From Lachnospiraceae bacterium (GTDB lineage Bacteria > Bacillota > Clostridia > Lachnospirales > Anaerotignaceae), in NCBI GenBank assembly GCA_910576545.1, contig CAJTKM010000013.1:24885-88884 (forward strand): 64,000 nucleotides of DNA, read 5' to 3'. The notes under the pieces were generated by a model. It made no database searches, was not told the DNA's origin, and saw nothing but the letters and a program-made list of their open reading frames with translations. The position numbers and the translations under genes were made by a program. Position 1 is the stretch's first letter. Each line of letters starts with the position of its first letter. Shown piece by piece: positions 46,294 through 54,318 of the stretch.

Positions 46294-47404
46294 CGATTTC
46301 AAGCCCCCTCTCCCGCATACAAAGCAGCTGTTTGTATTTCAGCCCGCCCGTATTTTTCTTCTGCACCGCAACGCTCTGCCCGTTGTCCGTCAGCATCTGC
46401 GCCGCCTGTGCCAGAGCCGCTGTGTCCGTTCCGTCATCGTAAAGCAGAAGCGTATCCACATCATACTCCCGTTCTGTCGTTTCAAAGCGTTCCAGCAGGT
46501 CAAGGGAGAGCGCAAAGCCTATTGCATCTGCATCCTTTCCCAGCTTCTGCACCAGCTTGTCATACCTGCCGCCGCTCAAAATACTGCTCGGCACACCGTC
46601 AATGAACCCCTGGAATATCACACCGTTGTAATAATCCATATCGTTTACAATGGAAAAATCCAGATGCACGCGCTTCTCATTCCCGCCAGTTTTCAGGCAG
46701 CGCAGAATATCCTCCAATTCTGCCGCTGCGCGTTCCATTTTTTCATTACAGCAAAGTGTCTGTATCTGTGGCAGGGCGTCTTCCAGAGTGCCGTAAAGCC
46801 CTGCAAGCGTTTCCAGCCGCCCCCTCATATCGTTGTCTATGCCGCACTCTCTGCAAATTTCACGTATCCCATGTGCATTTTTTTCGCTGATGCAGTGCAG
46901 CACGCTTTTCTGTTGTGCCAGCCCCAGCCCGCTCTGCTCCATCAGCCCCGCCAGAAAACCCATGTGTGAAAGGTCTAAAATATACTCCCCGCTGATGGCC
47001 TTCAGGCTTTTCTGCGCCAAAAGCAATATTTCTAGCGTTGCATAGCTGTCTGCTTCGCCAATGTATTCCAGCCCGACCTGCATAATCTCCCTGTATTCCC
47101 CTGCGCCTCTGCGCGCACGGTATACGTTTTCATTATAATAAACCCGCTCCGCCGCTTCACGGCTGCCTCTCGTGTTTTTCACAATGGAAAGTGTTACATC
47201 CGGCTTTAACGCCAGCAGCTTGCCGTCCAGCCCTGTAAACGTCAGAATATTTTCACTGTTGAGGAAACTTCTGTTTTCCGCATAAAAATCATATTCCTCA
47301 AACTTGCTCATCTTAAATTTGCGGTAGCCAAACTGCTCGAATATCGCACGCAGGCTGAATATCACCTGTTCCTCTTTTTTCAAAAGCATCTCTGCCTGTT
47401 TCAA
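46283..47404 (-). CDS. hisZ: ATP phosphoribosyltransferase regulatory subunit HisZ
   Basis: 373 aa class II synthetase-like paralogue of HisRS that gives allosteric histidine control to the short HisG. Class II motif 2 region RVYYNENVYRARRG and motif 3-like SILSGGRYDKLVQKLGKDADAIGFAL. No anticodon-binding domain, but a short C-terminal extension. Start set at TTG 47404 (AGGAAGTGAAGG in front); ATG 47389 is the alternative. The promoter at 47430-47460 rules out the longer ORF. First gene of the his operon. Confidence 0.9.
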   Translation of the reverse strand: MKQAEMLLKKEEQVIFSLRAIFEQFGYRKFKMSKFEEYDFYAENRSFLNSENILTFTGLDGKLLALKPDVTLSIVKNTRGSREAAERVYYNENVYRARRGAGEYREIMQVGLEYIGEADSYATLEILLLAQKSLKAISGEYILDLSHMGFLAGLMEQSGLGLAQQKSVLHCISEKNAHGIREICRECGIDNDMRGRLETLAGLYGTLEDALPQIQTLCCNEKMERAAAELEDILRCLKTGGNEKRVHLDFSIVNDMDYYNGVIFQGFIDGVPSSILSGGRYDKLVQKLGKDADAIGFALSLDLLERFETTEREYDVDTLLLYDDGTDTAALAQAAQMLTDNGQSVAVQKKNTGGLKYKQLLCMRERGLEIVAE

Positions 47405-47424
47405 TCCCTTCACTTCCTTCCTTA

Positions 47425-47480
47425 TGGATATTATAGTATCCCATTTTATCGCTTTAGTCAAGTAGCATACTAAAGTATTT
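47425..47480 (-). promoter_or_regulatory. his operon promoter with candidate operator
   Basis: On the minus strand TTGACT is followed after 17 bases by TACTAT, just before hisZ, or after 20 bases by TATAAT. Immediately upstream an inverted repeat ATACT-N2-AGTAT sits at 47468-47479. A wider CTTTAG-N12-CTAAAG dyad overlaps the -35. This placement suits a repressor of histidine synthesis such as the TrpR-like HisR/YerC (inference). Confidence 0.55.
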
Positions 47481-47769
47481 TATCTTTTCTATACATCTGA
47501 TTATCCTGCCCTGCGTTTTTCTATTTCTTGAATTTACAGAAATGCCGGATTTTGCAGCGACAGGTTACTCCAAATTACAATTTTTGTTATCGGAAATTCT
47601 CCATTTGGATACAAGTATTCCAATTACACAAAATATAAAAAAGAGTAAAGAAAAAAATTGTGCAAATAGCCTTAATCAAATTCCGTTAAAAACATAATCC
47701 GATAGTCCCAAAAAGCTGAACTTTTAGTTTCAGTAAAACAGCATTGTATCTAAAAAGAGAAATAATTTT
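47481..47769. other. AT-rich gap upstream of the small membrane genes
   Basis: About 290 bases, strongly AT-rich and unlike the surrounding DNA. No gene, tRNA or clear promoter pair was recognised. It forms the left flank of the island of decayed genes. Confidence 0.4.
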
Positions 47770-48057
47770 ATGGAACATTGAATTATTGTTATAGCTGCAA
47801 TTATGTTGATGATTTTGCAGGAACGGTTAAATGCGACAAAACTGGGGTTTTTAGGAGGTGTGCTTCCATTGGCTGGCATTGCGGCAATGGTTTATCGACT
47901 TATAATATCTAAAACCTATTTTTCGACACAACTTATTATTGCTTATGTTGTTTTTTTTATTGTCACTATTTTACTTTGGATTATAGGACGGTATGAATAC
48001 AGGCAAAAGGAATTGAAATGTATGAAAGCAAAGGACATAGACCAAGGGGAGGGATAA
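47770..48057 (+). pseudogene. small membrane protein gene with early in-frame TGA
   Basis: ATG at 47770 (AAAAGAGAAA upstream) reads M-E-H then TGA at 47779, then IIVIAAIMLMILQERLNATK... in the same frame to 48057. The downstream part has two or three TM helices (IAAIMLMILQ; LPLAGIAAMVYRLII; LIIAYVVFFIVTILLWIIG) and a basic tail ending CMKAKDIDQGEG. If translation re-initiates at ATG 47803 an 84-residue protein results, but there is no ribosome site there. A TGG to TGA change would explain the stop. Function unknown. Confidence 0.55.
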
Positions 48058-48060
48058 CAA

Positions 48061-48413
48061 ATGATTGATTTGATTATAGGATTTGCTGGTGCTGGTGTAC
48101 TTTTGATTATGGAATACATTCTATGTACAAAATTAAAAAGTCCACTTTAGGGCGGGATTATTCCCATACATATTCTGATTGGAACAATATTTATTTTTGC
48201 AAGTGGCAAAATCCCATTTACAACAAAAAATCTGTTTCCCTTTGTAGTAGTGAATACACTGTTTTTTGGAGATTGGGGAACAGGCAGGGATAAATACAAG
48301 AAATTACAGCAAGCAGAAATAAACAAAATGAAAGCTAAAGATATGCAGCGGTGGCTTTTGCCCGTCCCCGCCGGCATAGACACCAAAAACGAAAGGATTC
48401 TATCCGGTTCCTA
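48061..48413 (+). pseudogene. second small membrane protein gene with in-frame TAG
   Basis: It starts at ATG 48061 behind a strong site (GGGGAGGGATAACAA), reads 29 codons to TAG at 48148-48150, then stays open in frame to 48413 with more hydrophobic segments (HILIGTIFIFASG; LFPFVVVNTLFFG) and a tail EINKMKAKDMQ. The KMKAKD end resembles the CMKAKD end of the preceding gene, so the two are probably a paired family. A TGG to TAG change would explain the stop. The last 20 codons are GC-rich and may be foreign, adjoining the MITE-like element. Confidence 0.6.
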
Positions 48414-48575
48414 GAACTTATCCGTAAATAAGATACGTGCAGATTGCACAGTCAGATTTTTCGGCAGGCAGGGAGCTTTTTTGCAGGCGTACCGAATGGT
48501 ACGGCAGGGAAAAGCGACAAAAACTGCCGGAAAAGATGAAGCAGGATGTGCGCAGATAATTTACGGATAGGTTCT
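48413..48575. mobile_element. 163-bp MITE-like element with 17-bp terminal inverted repeats
   Basis: The left end AGAACTTATCCGTAAAT (48413-48429) and the right end ATTTACGGATAGGTTCT (48559-48575) are inverted repeats with one mismatch. The 129-bp core has no ORF and includes a GGTAC/GTACC-type hairpin. The same ends occur back to back at 53330-53364. There is no transposase, so this is a non-autonomous element or a deletion relic. Confidence 0.7.
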
Positions 48576-48806
48576 TAATATATTGCAGCTTTTATTTTTG
48601 CAATTCCAAAGACGTTTGTAAAAGATAATTTCAGAGTTGAGAAATAAGAGGACTGACTCCGGTTCAATATCGGCTTCAGTCCTCTTTCGTTCTTATTCGG
48701 CTTTTAGGGGAGTCTTTTCCCTAGCGTGTGCGCAATGCTCCCCTGTGCCGGATTTTTCTGTATTTTATTTCCGTAACCTGGGTCTGAATCAACGGCAGAA
48801 CTACCG
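48576..48806. other. gap with a hairpin terminator
   Basis: The gap contains a stem AGAGGACTGA / TCAGTCCTCT at about 48647-48685, likely the terminator of the D-aminoacylase gene on the minus strand (the U-tract is weak). Nothing else was recognised. Confidence 0.5.
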
Positions 48807-50408
48807 TTACCTTTGGAAGCGGATGCTTTTCCCCGGCGTTGCACCTGTCAGTTTTTTATCATGGTACACAATCTGCCCGCCCACAATCACATAATCTATC
48901 CCGTCAGCCGTTACATTGGAATGTATGTAATCTGCACGGTCAGTAATGGTTTCATAATCAAAAATGACAAGGTCGGCATCATATCCGTCGCGAATCAGCC
49001 CTTTATTGGGAATACCGTTTTTTTCCGCAGTCAACGAAGTCATTTTGCGTATCATCGCTTCCAATGGCATCAAGTGGTTCTCCCTCACGAAGTATCTGAT
49101 TGCGCGAGGGAAAGAGCCAAATGCGCGAGGATGCGCTTTATCGTCCATGGATTTAATGATGCCGTCTGTGCCGACAACAACATTTTCATCCTGAATAATG
49201 CGAAAAACATCTTCTTCGCTCATTGTAAAATAAATTGCGGTTACTACGCCATGGTTCGCAATCATAATGTCACAGAAAGTATCAAAGGGGTCCTGCCCTT
49301 TTTCCTTTGCCACTTCCGACACAAGTTTTCCTTCCGCTTCCGGATACTGCGGGGCACAGGAAATCAGAACGCCTTCCCAACCGCCAGCATGAAGATAGAA
49401 GTTGTCATACGGCGTAGCAGGGTCGTTCATTTCCCGTTTGATCTCCTCCCGCATTTTGGGATCTTTCAGGTATTCCAGCATCCCGGAAAGCCCGTTCGTA
49501 AAATACTTTGGCGGCGCGCAGACGGAAAGATGCGTCATAGATGCTGTATACGGATACTGGTCGCAAGAAATGCGCACCCCTTCAGCAATCGCTTGATGTA
49601 TCACTTCCAGCGTTTGCTTCGACATTCCCCAATTCTGCCGCCCCTGTATTTTGTGATGCGAAATAATGAGCCGCACGCCTGTCTTTTTGGCAACAGAGAT
49701 TGCTTCTTTTAAGGATTGGATGGATTTTGCAGCCTCATCTCGCATATGCGTGGTATAAATGCCGCCATATTCCGCAACGACTTTGCACAGCTCAGCCAAT
49801 TCTTCTTCCTGTGCATAGGCGCTTGGCACATAGACCAGACCCGAGGAAAGCCCTGCCGCGCCATGCTCCATTGCTTCCCTCAGGAGCCCTTTCATCTGTT
49901 CCAGCTCTGCTTTTTCCGGTACCCTGTCGGCATAGCCCATCACGGCAACACGAAGCGTTACATGCCCTATCAGGAACATCGTATTTTCCGGCCGTTTTAC
50001 CGTATCCGAGTAGCGCAGGAAATTTTCGCAGCTTGTAAACGTATCCATTTCTTCCGGAAACGCGTTGCCCAGAAGCCCAAGGCTTTCCTGAAGCAGCCCA
50101 AGATTTTCGGGGTTTACAGGAAACATCGAAAAGCCGCACATCCCTGCCACATGAGTCGTAATCCCCTGTGAAATTTTGGAAAGCGATGCATATTCCGCCC
50201 CCAGCGGGACATCTCCATGGGAATGCGGGTCGATAAATCCGGGGCAGGTATACTGCCCCTTCGCATCAATTTTCCGTACTGCATCTACATCTCCTTCCTC
50301 AGGGAGAATGTAAAGTTTTCCGTCCCTGGCAGCCACCTTGCCCGCAAAAGCCGGGGCGCCGGAACCATCAATAATTGCTGTATTTTCAATAACAAGATCA
50401 TACTTCAT
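48807..50408 (-). CDS. D-aminoacylase / N-acyl-D-amino-acid deacylase
   Basis: 533 aa amidohydrolase. Metal site PGFIDPHSHGD (about 58-68), THMRDE and SHHKIQG, then the late Asp in VVGTDGIIKSMDDKAHPRAFG (shown in part). It releases D-amino acids from N-acyl forms, or acts on related N-acyl-dipeptides. The start ATG 50408 has AAGGAGG and is preferred to 50438. It is the second gene after the DUF819 transporter (36 bases gap), suggesting uptake and hydrolysis of an acylated substrate. Confidence 0.9.
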   Translation of the reverse strand: MKYDLVIENTAIIDGSGAPAFAGKVAARDGKLYILPEEGDVDAVRKIDAKGQYTCPGFIDPHSHGDVPLGAEYASLSKISQGITTHVAGMCGFSMFPVNPENLGLLQESLGLLGNAFPEEMDTFTSCENFLRYSDTVKRPENTMFLIGHVTLRVAVMGYADRVPEKAELEQMKGLLREAMEHGAAGLSSGLVYVPSAYAQEEELAELCKVVAEYGGIYTTHMRDEAAKSIQSLKEAISVAKKTGVRLIISHHKIQGRQNWGMSKQTLEVIHQAIAEGVRISCDQYPYTASMTHLSVCAPPKYFTNGLSGMLEYLKDPKMREEIKREMNDPATPYDNFYLHAGGWEGVLISCAPQYPEAEGKLVSEVAKEKGQDPFDTFCDIMIANHGVVTAIYFTMSEEDVFRIIQDENVVVGTDGIIKSMDDKAHPRAFGSFPRAIRYFVRENHLMPLEAMIRKMTSLTAEKNGIPNKGLIRDGYDADLVIFDYETITDRADYIHSNVTADGIDYVIVGGQIVYHDKKLTGATPGKSIRFQR

Positions 50409-50444
50409 TGCCCGTGGCCTCCTTGAATTATCGTTCATACCTCT

Positions 50445-51626
50445 TTACATCAGTAAATTTCCAATCAGGACACCGAAGTAATTACCGATGATATAGCCTA
50501 ACAGCCCCACCAGAATGCTGGGTACAACAAGCGCATGCCAACCTTTATTGATTGCATATGCTGCCGCTGTCGTCGGTCCTCCGAATGTTGCATTGCAGCA
50601 AACGGAAATTTCTTCATAGCTCCATTTGAAAATTTTGCCGACAATCATGGTGACAAAGAAATTGCAGACCATAATGCAGATGATGAACGCAACAACGATT
50701 AAGCCGATTTGTGCCAATTCTGCGAGGTTCGCTTTACAGCCAAGCCCTACGAAAAACAGGATAATCGCAAAGTTCCCCAATTCTTCAGCCCCCTGCAGCT
50801 TCTCAAAATATTTCGGGAACAGCGTCACAAGGGCAACTGTAATCAGCGTCATTACCAGGTAAATGCTGCCAAAAAGCTGTTTTACAATAAACGGGGCATC
50901 TGTCCCATTTACAGCAGTACAGATGGTCTGGCTCACACCGGTGATTACGAAAGTTGTCGCAAGGCTCATGGCAAGGCTCAGCAAGGAGATGTTTTTGGGT
51001 TTCCAATAACTTTCCGCCATGGATTTGCCCGTATCTACGGAGCTTTCCATTTCATCAATAAAGGGAGTTCGGTACATCTTCCGGACGATTTTTAAGTTCG
51101 CAGCACTGCTCAGCAGGAGCATGTAAAATGCCAGGAACAGATTTGCCGCAATTGCGCAGGCATTTACATAATTGGCATCCATTTGAAACGTCTGTCCCAT
51201 TGCCACGAGGTTTACAGTTCCGCCGATATGCGCGCCAGTCGTCATCGCAGCAATGCCGGAAACCCCGTCCACATCCCTAAAAACCAGCCCGCAGACCGCA
51301 ACGCCAACCAATGTGCCTACGGCAGATACAAAGAATACAATGCAAAGCTTTCCACTCTCACGGATAATTTTCCTCAAATCACACTGGAATAAGAGCAGTG
51401 GAATGGACAAAGGCAGAATATAGCTGTCAATAACGCCATATACGCTGGAAGAAGCCGGAATAAGGCGTATGTTTACCAAAAGCAGCGCGCTGAAGATTGC
51501 GATAATGGCACTGCCGATTTTCCCGCCCCATTTGAATTTTTGTTCCGCCAGTATCGCAAACGCCCCCAACGCAATCACTACCATCCAGATTAACCAGACT
51601 TGCTCAGATTGAATTAATGATACCAT
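50445..51626 (-). CDS. DUF819 family membrane protein, probable transporter
   Basis: 393 aa, about ten to eleven TM helices. The DUF819 pattern is seen in YGVIDSYILPLSIPLLLFQCD, GVAAMTTGAHIGGTVNLVAMGQ-like (GAHIGGTVNLVA) and NATFGGPTTAAAYAINKGW (in part). The family is of unknown substrate and probably transports organic solutes or peptides. Start at ATG 51626, where family similarity begins. The ORF reaches 51812 but the extra N-terminus shows no similarity. It pairs with D-aminoacylase. Confidence 0.85.
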   Translation of the reverse strand: MVSLIQSEQVWLIWMVVIALGAFAILAEQKFKWGGKIGSAIIAIFSALLLVNIRLIPASSSVYGVIDSYILPLSIPLLLFQCDLRKIIRESGKLCIVFFVSAVGTLVGVAVCGLVFRDVDGVSGIAAMTTGAHIGGTVNLVAMGQTFQMDANYVNACAIAANLFLAFYMLLLSSAANLKIVRKMYRTPFIDEMESSVDTGKSMAESYWKPKNISLLSLAMSLATTFVITGVSQTICTAVNGTDAPFIVKQLFGSIYLVMTLITVALVTLFPKYFEKLQGAEELGNFAIILFFVGLGCKANLAELAQIGLIVVAFIICIMVCNFFVTMIVGKIFKWSYEEISVCCNATFGGPTTAAAYAINKGWHALVVPSILVGLLGYIIGNYFGVLIGNLLM

Positions 51627-52124
51627 ACGTTTTTCCACATCCTGCCGCAGCGGGATGCTCTCCTTTCTCATACTCATAATGGATAAGGAACGAAGTGTAT
51701 TTTTCTGTCCACAAACCTGCCGGATGCAGGCTGGCAGTAACATACTGGATGCACCCAAAAAAATTTTGACAGCGCTGCCGCCTCCATAGAAAGACTTTTG
51801 TCCTTTATACATGGAAGCTGCTTATAGTATAACATCTTCCACGCTGTGCAGAATATTCAAGTTTTCGCAGAACATTACCCGAAAAGCCGATAACTTGTTG
51901 CCCCTGAAGCAGGATTTCTTTCATAAAATTCCATATAGGTATTCTTGATAGGCATTATCCAAAAAATGGATAGCTAAACCATATATAATTGCTGTACAAT
52001 AAACATATATCTGCTCAAAACAGCGGTTCCAGTGTGGCAGGCGTATTTGGGGTTATCTCTATGAAATTTTATTCTGGTACGCAACAATAGAAACAACGGA
52101 AAAAAAGATTCAGGGGGCGATGAT
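51627..52124. other. intergenic region between DUF819 and lysR-type gene
   Basis: 498 bases, AT-rich. It holds the operator candidate at 51956-51972 and probable divergent promoters. If the DUF819 start were placed further upstream (51671 or 51677) the gap would shrink by about 50 bases. No other gene was seen. Confidence 0.4.
51956..51972. promoter_or_regulatory. candidate LysR operator
   Basis: A perfect inverted repeat TATCCA-N5-TGGATA lies between the divergent LysR gene and the DUF819 gene. It has the interrupted-dyad form of LysR-type sites (T-N11-A). About 30 bases further is TATATAATT, a possible -10 for the + strand. Confidence 0.45.
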
Positions 52125-53060
52125 ATGAAGATTGAACAAATACAACAGGTTGTAGAAGTATACAGAGTAGGTTCTATCAACAAAGCGGCCCAAACACTTT
52201 ATATGGCACAAAGCACCCTGAGCAGTTCGATACAGTCTGTGGAAAAAGAACTGCGCCATAAAATTTTTATCCGCGGTCAGAAAGGGACAGAGTTAACAGA
52301 ATTTGGACATGCCTTTATAAAGTATGGGCAGGAGATATTGGAATCTTATCAAAATATACTTGCCGCTGCACAATGCACGGAACAGACGATGCAAAATGCC
52401 AAATTCGGCATATCGGTCTATTACCTCCTGTTTGCAAACCGTATTTTTTACCAGCTTTATAAAAAATACCGCAGCCATAACATAGATTTCAGCTATAAAA
52501 ATGATTCAAGGGACAGGATTATTGCCGACGTTGCAAAAGGCGTTTCAGAGCTTGGCATCCTTGTCATGCCTTCTTTGTTCAAAGTACAGTGGCTGGATCT
52601 GATCCATTCCCACCAACTGGAATATTTTATCCTTTCCATAGAACAACCGCAGGTGCTTTTCGGGTCGCAGTGCCAACTGTCCCGCAGCCCGCGGCATAGC
52701 GTTTCCGTAAAGGAGCTTTCTGCGGCAAATATAGATATTATCACTATTAAAGAGCATTCTGCACTGTTTAAAGCAATGGAAGCCGAAGTTGTAAAGATAT
52801 TCCGGCCAAAAAAACAGATCCAGATCAGCGACCGCGACCTGCTGACAGGGATGCTCCTGCAAAGCAATGGGTATTATGTTGCAACAATGAATAAGAATGC
52901 CTATAAGGAGGAAGCCTATCACCCCAATATCCATAGCCTGCCTGTTGAAAATGCGCCTTTTCATTTTGAAATCGGATTCGTAAAAAAACAAAATACTATA
53001 TTGTCAGATATTGCGCTTGAATTTTTGAATATGATTCGGTCAGCAGTGGTGGGACGGTAA
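52125..53060 (+). CDS. LysR family transcriptional regulator
   Basis: 311 aa. Winged HTH at the N-terminus (FVEVYRVGSINKAAQTLYMA-type: VEVYRVGSINKAAQTLYMAQ, then STLSSSIQSVEKEL), followed by the periplasmic-binding-like effector domain (about 90-300). It is divergent from the DUF819/D-aminoacylase pair, the standard arrangement for a LysR activator of that operon. The effector is probably the substrate or product (inference). Ribosome site GGGGGCGATGAT. Confidence 0.92.
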   Translation: MKIEQIQQVVEVYRVGSINKAAQTLYMAQSTLSSSIQSVEKELRHKIFIRGQKGTELTEFGHAFIKYGQEILESYQNILAAAQCTEQTMQNAKFGISVYYLLFANRIFYQLYKKYRSHNIDFSYKNDSRDRIIADVAKGVSELGILVMPSLFKVQWLDLIHSHQLEYFILSIEQPQVLFGSQCQLSRSPRHSVSVKELSAANIDIITIKEHSALFKAMEAEVVKIFRPKKQIQISDRDLLTGMLLQSNGYYVATMNKNAYKEEAYHPNIHSLPVENAPFHFEIGFVKKQNTILSDIALEFLNMIRSAVVGR

Positions 53061-53443
53061 TGTCGATAATCCTATAGAACGTAATAATGAATGCGCATAG
53101 CCGATACAATCACAAAATAGTAGTTTATGCTTCACTCCGCAGCCTCAAACCGCCTGATAGGCAAGCAAAATAGGCTGAAATATGGTAAAACAAGGGCCAG
53201 GAACTGGTTCAGCACAGTGCGGTCAGCGGTCACTGTGTTCCTGTTCAGCTTCCGCTGCACCGGCAGGTATACCAGAAGGAGGTTTTTGATCAGGAGGAAC
53301 AGCTGTTTTACTTATCTTGTCATAAATTAAGAACCTATCCGTAAATTATTTACGGATAGGTTCTAAGTAGATAAACTTGCAGAATATACCATTCCTTATA
53401 TTCAGAGCAGTATGGATGCTGCCAAAAAATCAGTTTTCCTCTG
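53061..53443. other. 383-bp gap with gene relic and palindrome
   Basis: The gap contains the palindrome at 53330-53364. The minus strand around 53225-53330 has an open stretch reading KTAVPPDQKPPSGIPAGA that ends at a stop near 53230 and is cut by the palindrome, so it may be the remnant of a protein C-terminus. The + strand ORF at 53127-53330 is not convincing. Confidence 0.4.
53330..53364. repeat. 35-bp palindrome made of the same MITE ends
   Basis: AGAACCTATCCGTAAAT, one T, then ATTTACGGATAGGTTCT: the two terminal repeats of the element at 48413-48575 joined without a core. It would form a perfect hairpin in RNA. Confidence 0.8.
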
Positions 53444-54082
53444 TCACACTTCCTTCTCTGCAATCCTTTTCTGCACATCTGCCCATGCTTCGCTGTCGAA
53501 CTCCCTGTCCTTATAATAGAACTTCCTGTCCGCCTCCGTAATTTTACGGATCACCTTGCAGGGATTCCCTCCGGCAATGCACCAATCCGGAATATCCTTC
53601 GTCACAACGCTGCCCGCGCCAATGACAACATTATCCCCAATCCGCACACCCGGGCAGATAACGGTATTCCCGCCAATCCAGACATTATCCCCGATATTGA
53701 TTTCAATGCCATATTCATACAGGGTATTCCTCGTAGCGGGATGTATCGGGTGGCCCGCCGTATAAATCGCCACATTCGGGGCAATCTGACAATTATCGCC
53801 AATCCGCACCTTTGCCACGTCCAGAATTGTACAATTATAATTGGCGAAAAAGTTCTTGCCGACCTCGATATTAAAACCATAATCACAGTAAAACGGCGGA
53901 TTCACCCAAGCGCCATCGGATTTCCCGAACAGTTCCTTAACAATGCCCGCAATTTTATCGAAGTCCGCACGGTCGGCAGTATTCAGTGCCTGTGTCAGGC
54001 GTCTTGCGCGTTTCTGCTGTTCCAGCACGCTCCCGTCCGAAACATAGGCAAGCCCCGCGTCCCGCCGCTTAATATGGTCCAT
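53444..54082 (-). CDS. maltose/galactoside O-acetyltransferase
   Basis: 212 aa, left-handed beta-helix (hexapeptide repeat) acetyltransferase: INIGDNVWIGGNTVICPGVRIGDNVVIGAG (shown in part as NVWIGGNTVICPGVRIG), with catalytic His in YTAGHPIHP. The N-terminal Maa domain (1-55) contains KELFGKSDG. It acetylates sugars such as maltose or glucose with acetyl-CoA. It may follow the xylulokinase operon but is separated from it by repeat R8. Confidence 0.9.
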   Translation of the reverse strand: MDHIKRRDAGLAYVSDGSVLEQQKRARRLTQALNTADRADFDKIAGIVKELFGKSDGAWVNPPFYCDYGFNIEVGKNFFANYNCTILDVAKVRIGDNCQIAPNVAIYTAGHPIHPATRNTLYEYGIEINIGDNVWIGGNTVICPGVRIGDNVVIGAGSVVTKDIPDWCIAGGNPCKVIRKITEADRKFYYKDREFDSEAWADVQKRIAEKEV

Positions 54083-54114
54083 ATCCCCGCCCTCCTTTTT
54101 TAGTGAAAAAGATT

Positions 54115-54318
54115 ATGGGGCTCTGCCCCAAACCCCGCCCGCTTTCTTTCGGAGAAAGCGGGGCAAAGAACTTTAATGGCGGAAAGCGATGTTTTCCGCA
54201 CCAAAAGCTCTGGATATTTTTTGTTCCAGCTTCCGAAAAACGCAGTTTTTCGCAATAAAGTTTGGGGTCAAGCCCTTTTCAAAGGGCTTACAGGGTTTGG
54301 GACAGCGTCCCAAGGTTT
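54115..54318. repeat. dispersed mosaic repeat, copy R8 (full length)
   Basis: It starts ATGGGGCTCTGCCCCAAACC and ends GGGACAGCGTCCC AAGGTT, directly at the xylB stop codon. It contains GCTTTCTTTCGGAGAAAGC, a CGCAGTTTTTCGCAATAAAG element, AAGTTTGGGGTCAAGCCC and a CCCTTTTCAAAGGG hairpin. The order is inverted relative to R3. Confidence 0.8.

Noticed and set aside
53127..53330. 67-codon + strand frame before the palindrome.
   Set aside because: Arg-rich, no ribosome site and ends exactly where the palindrome begins; more likely relic DNA.
54115..54318. Repeat copies R3, R5, R7, R8 and R9 as simple terminators only.
   Set aside because: They contain several hairpins, lack U-tracts and have long inverted ends, so a terminator label alone does not explain them.
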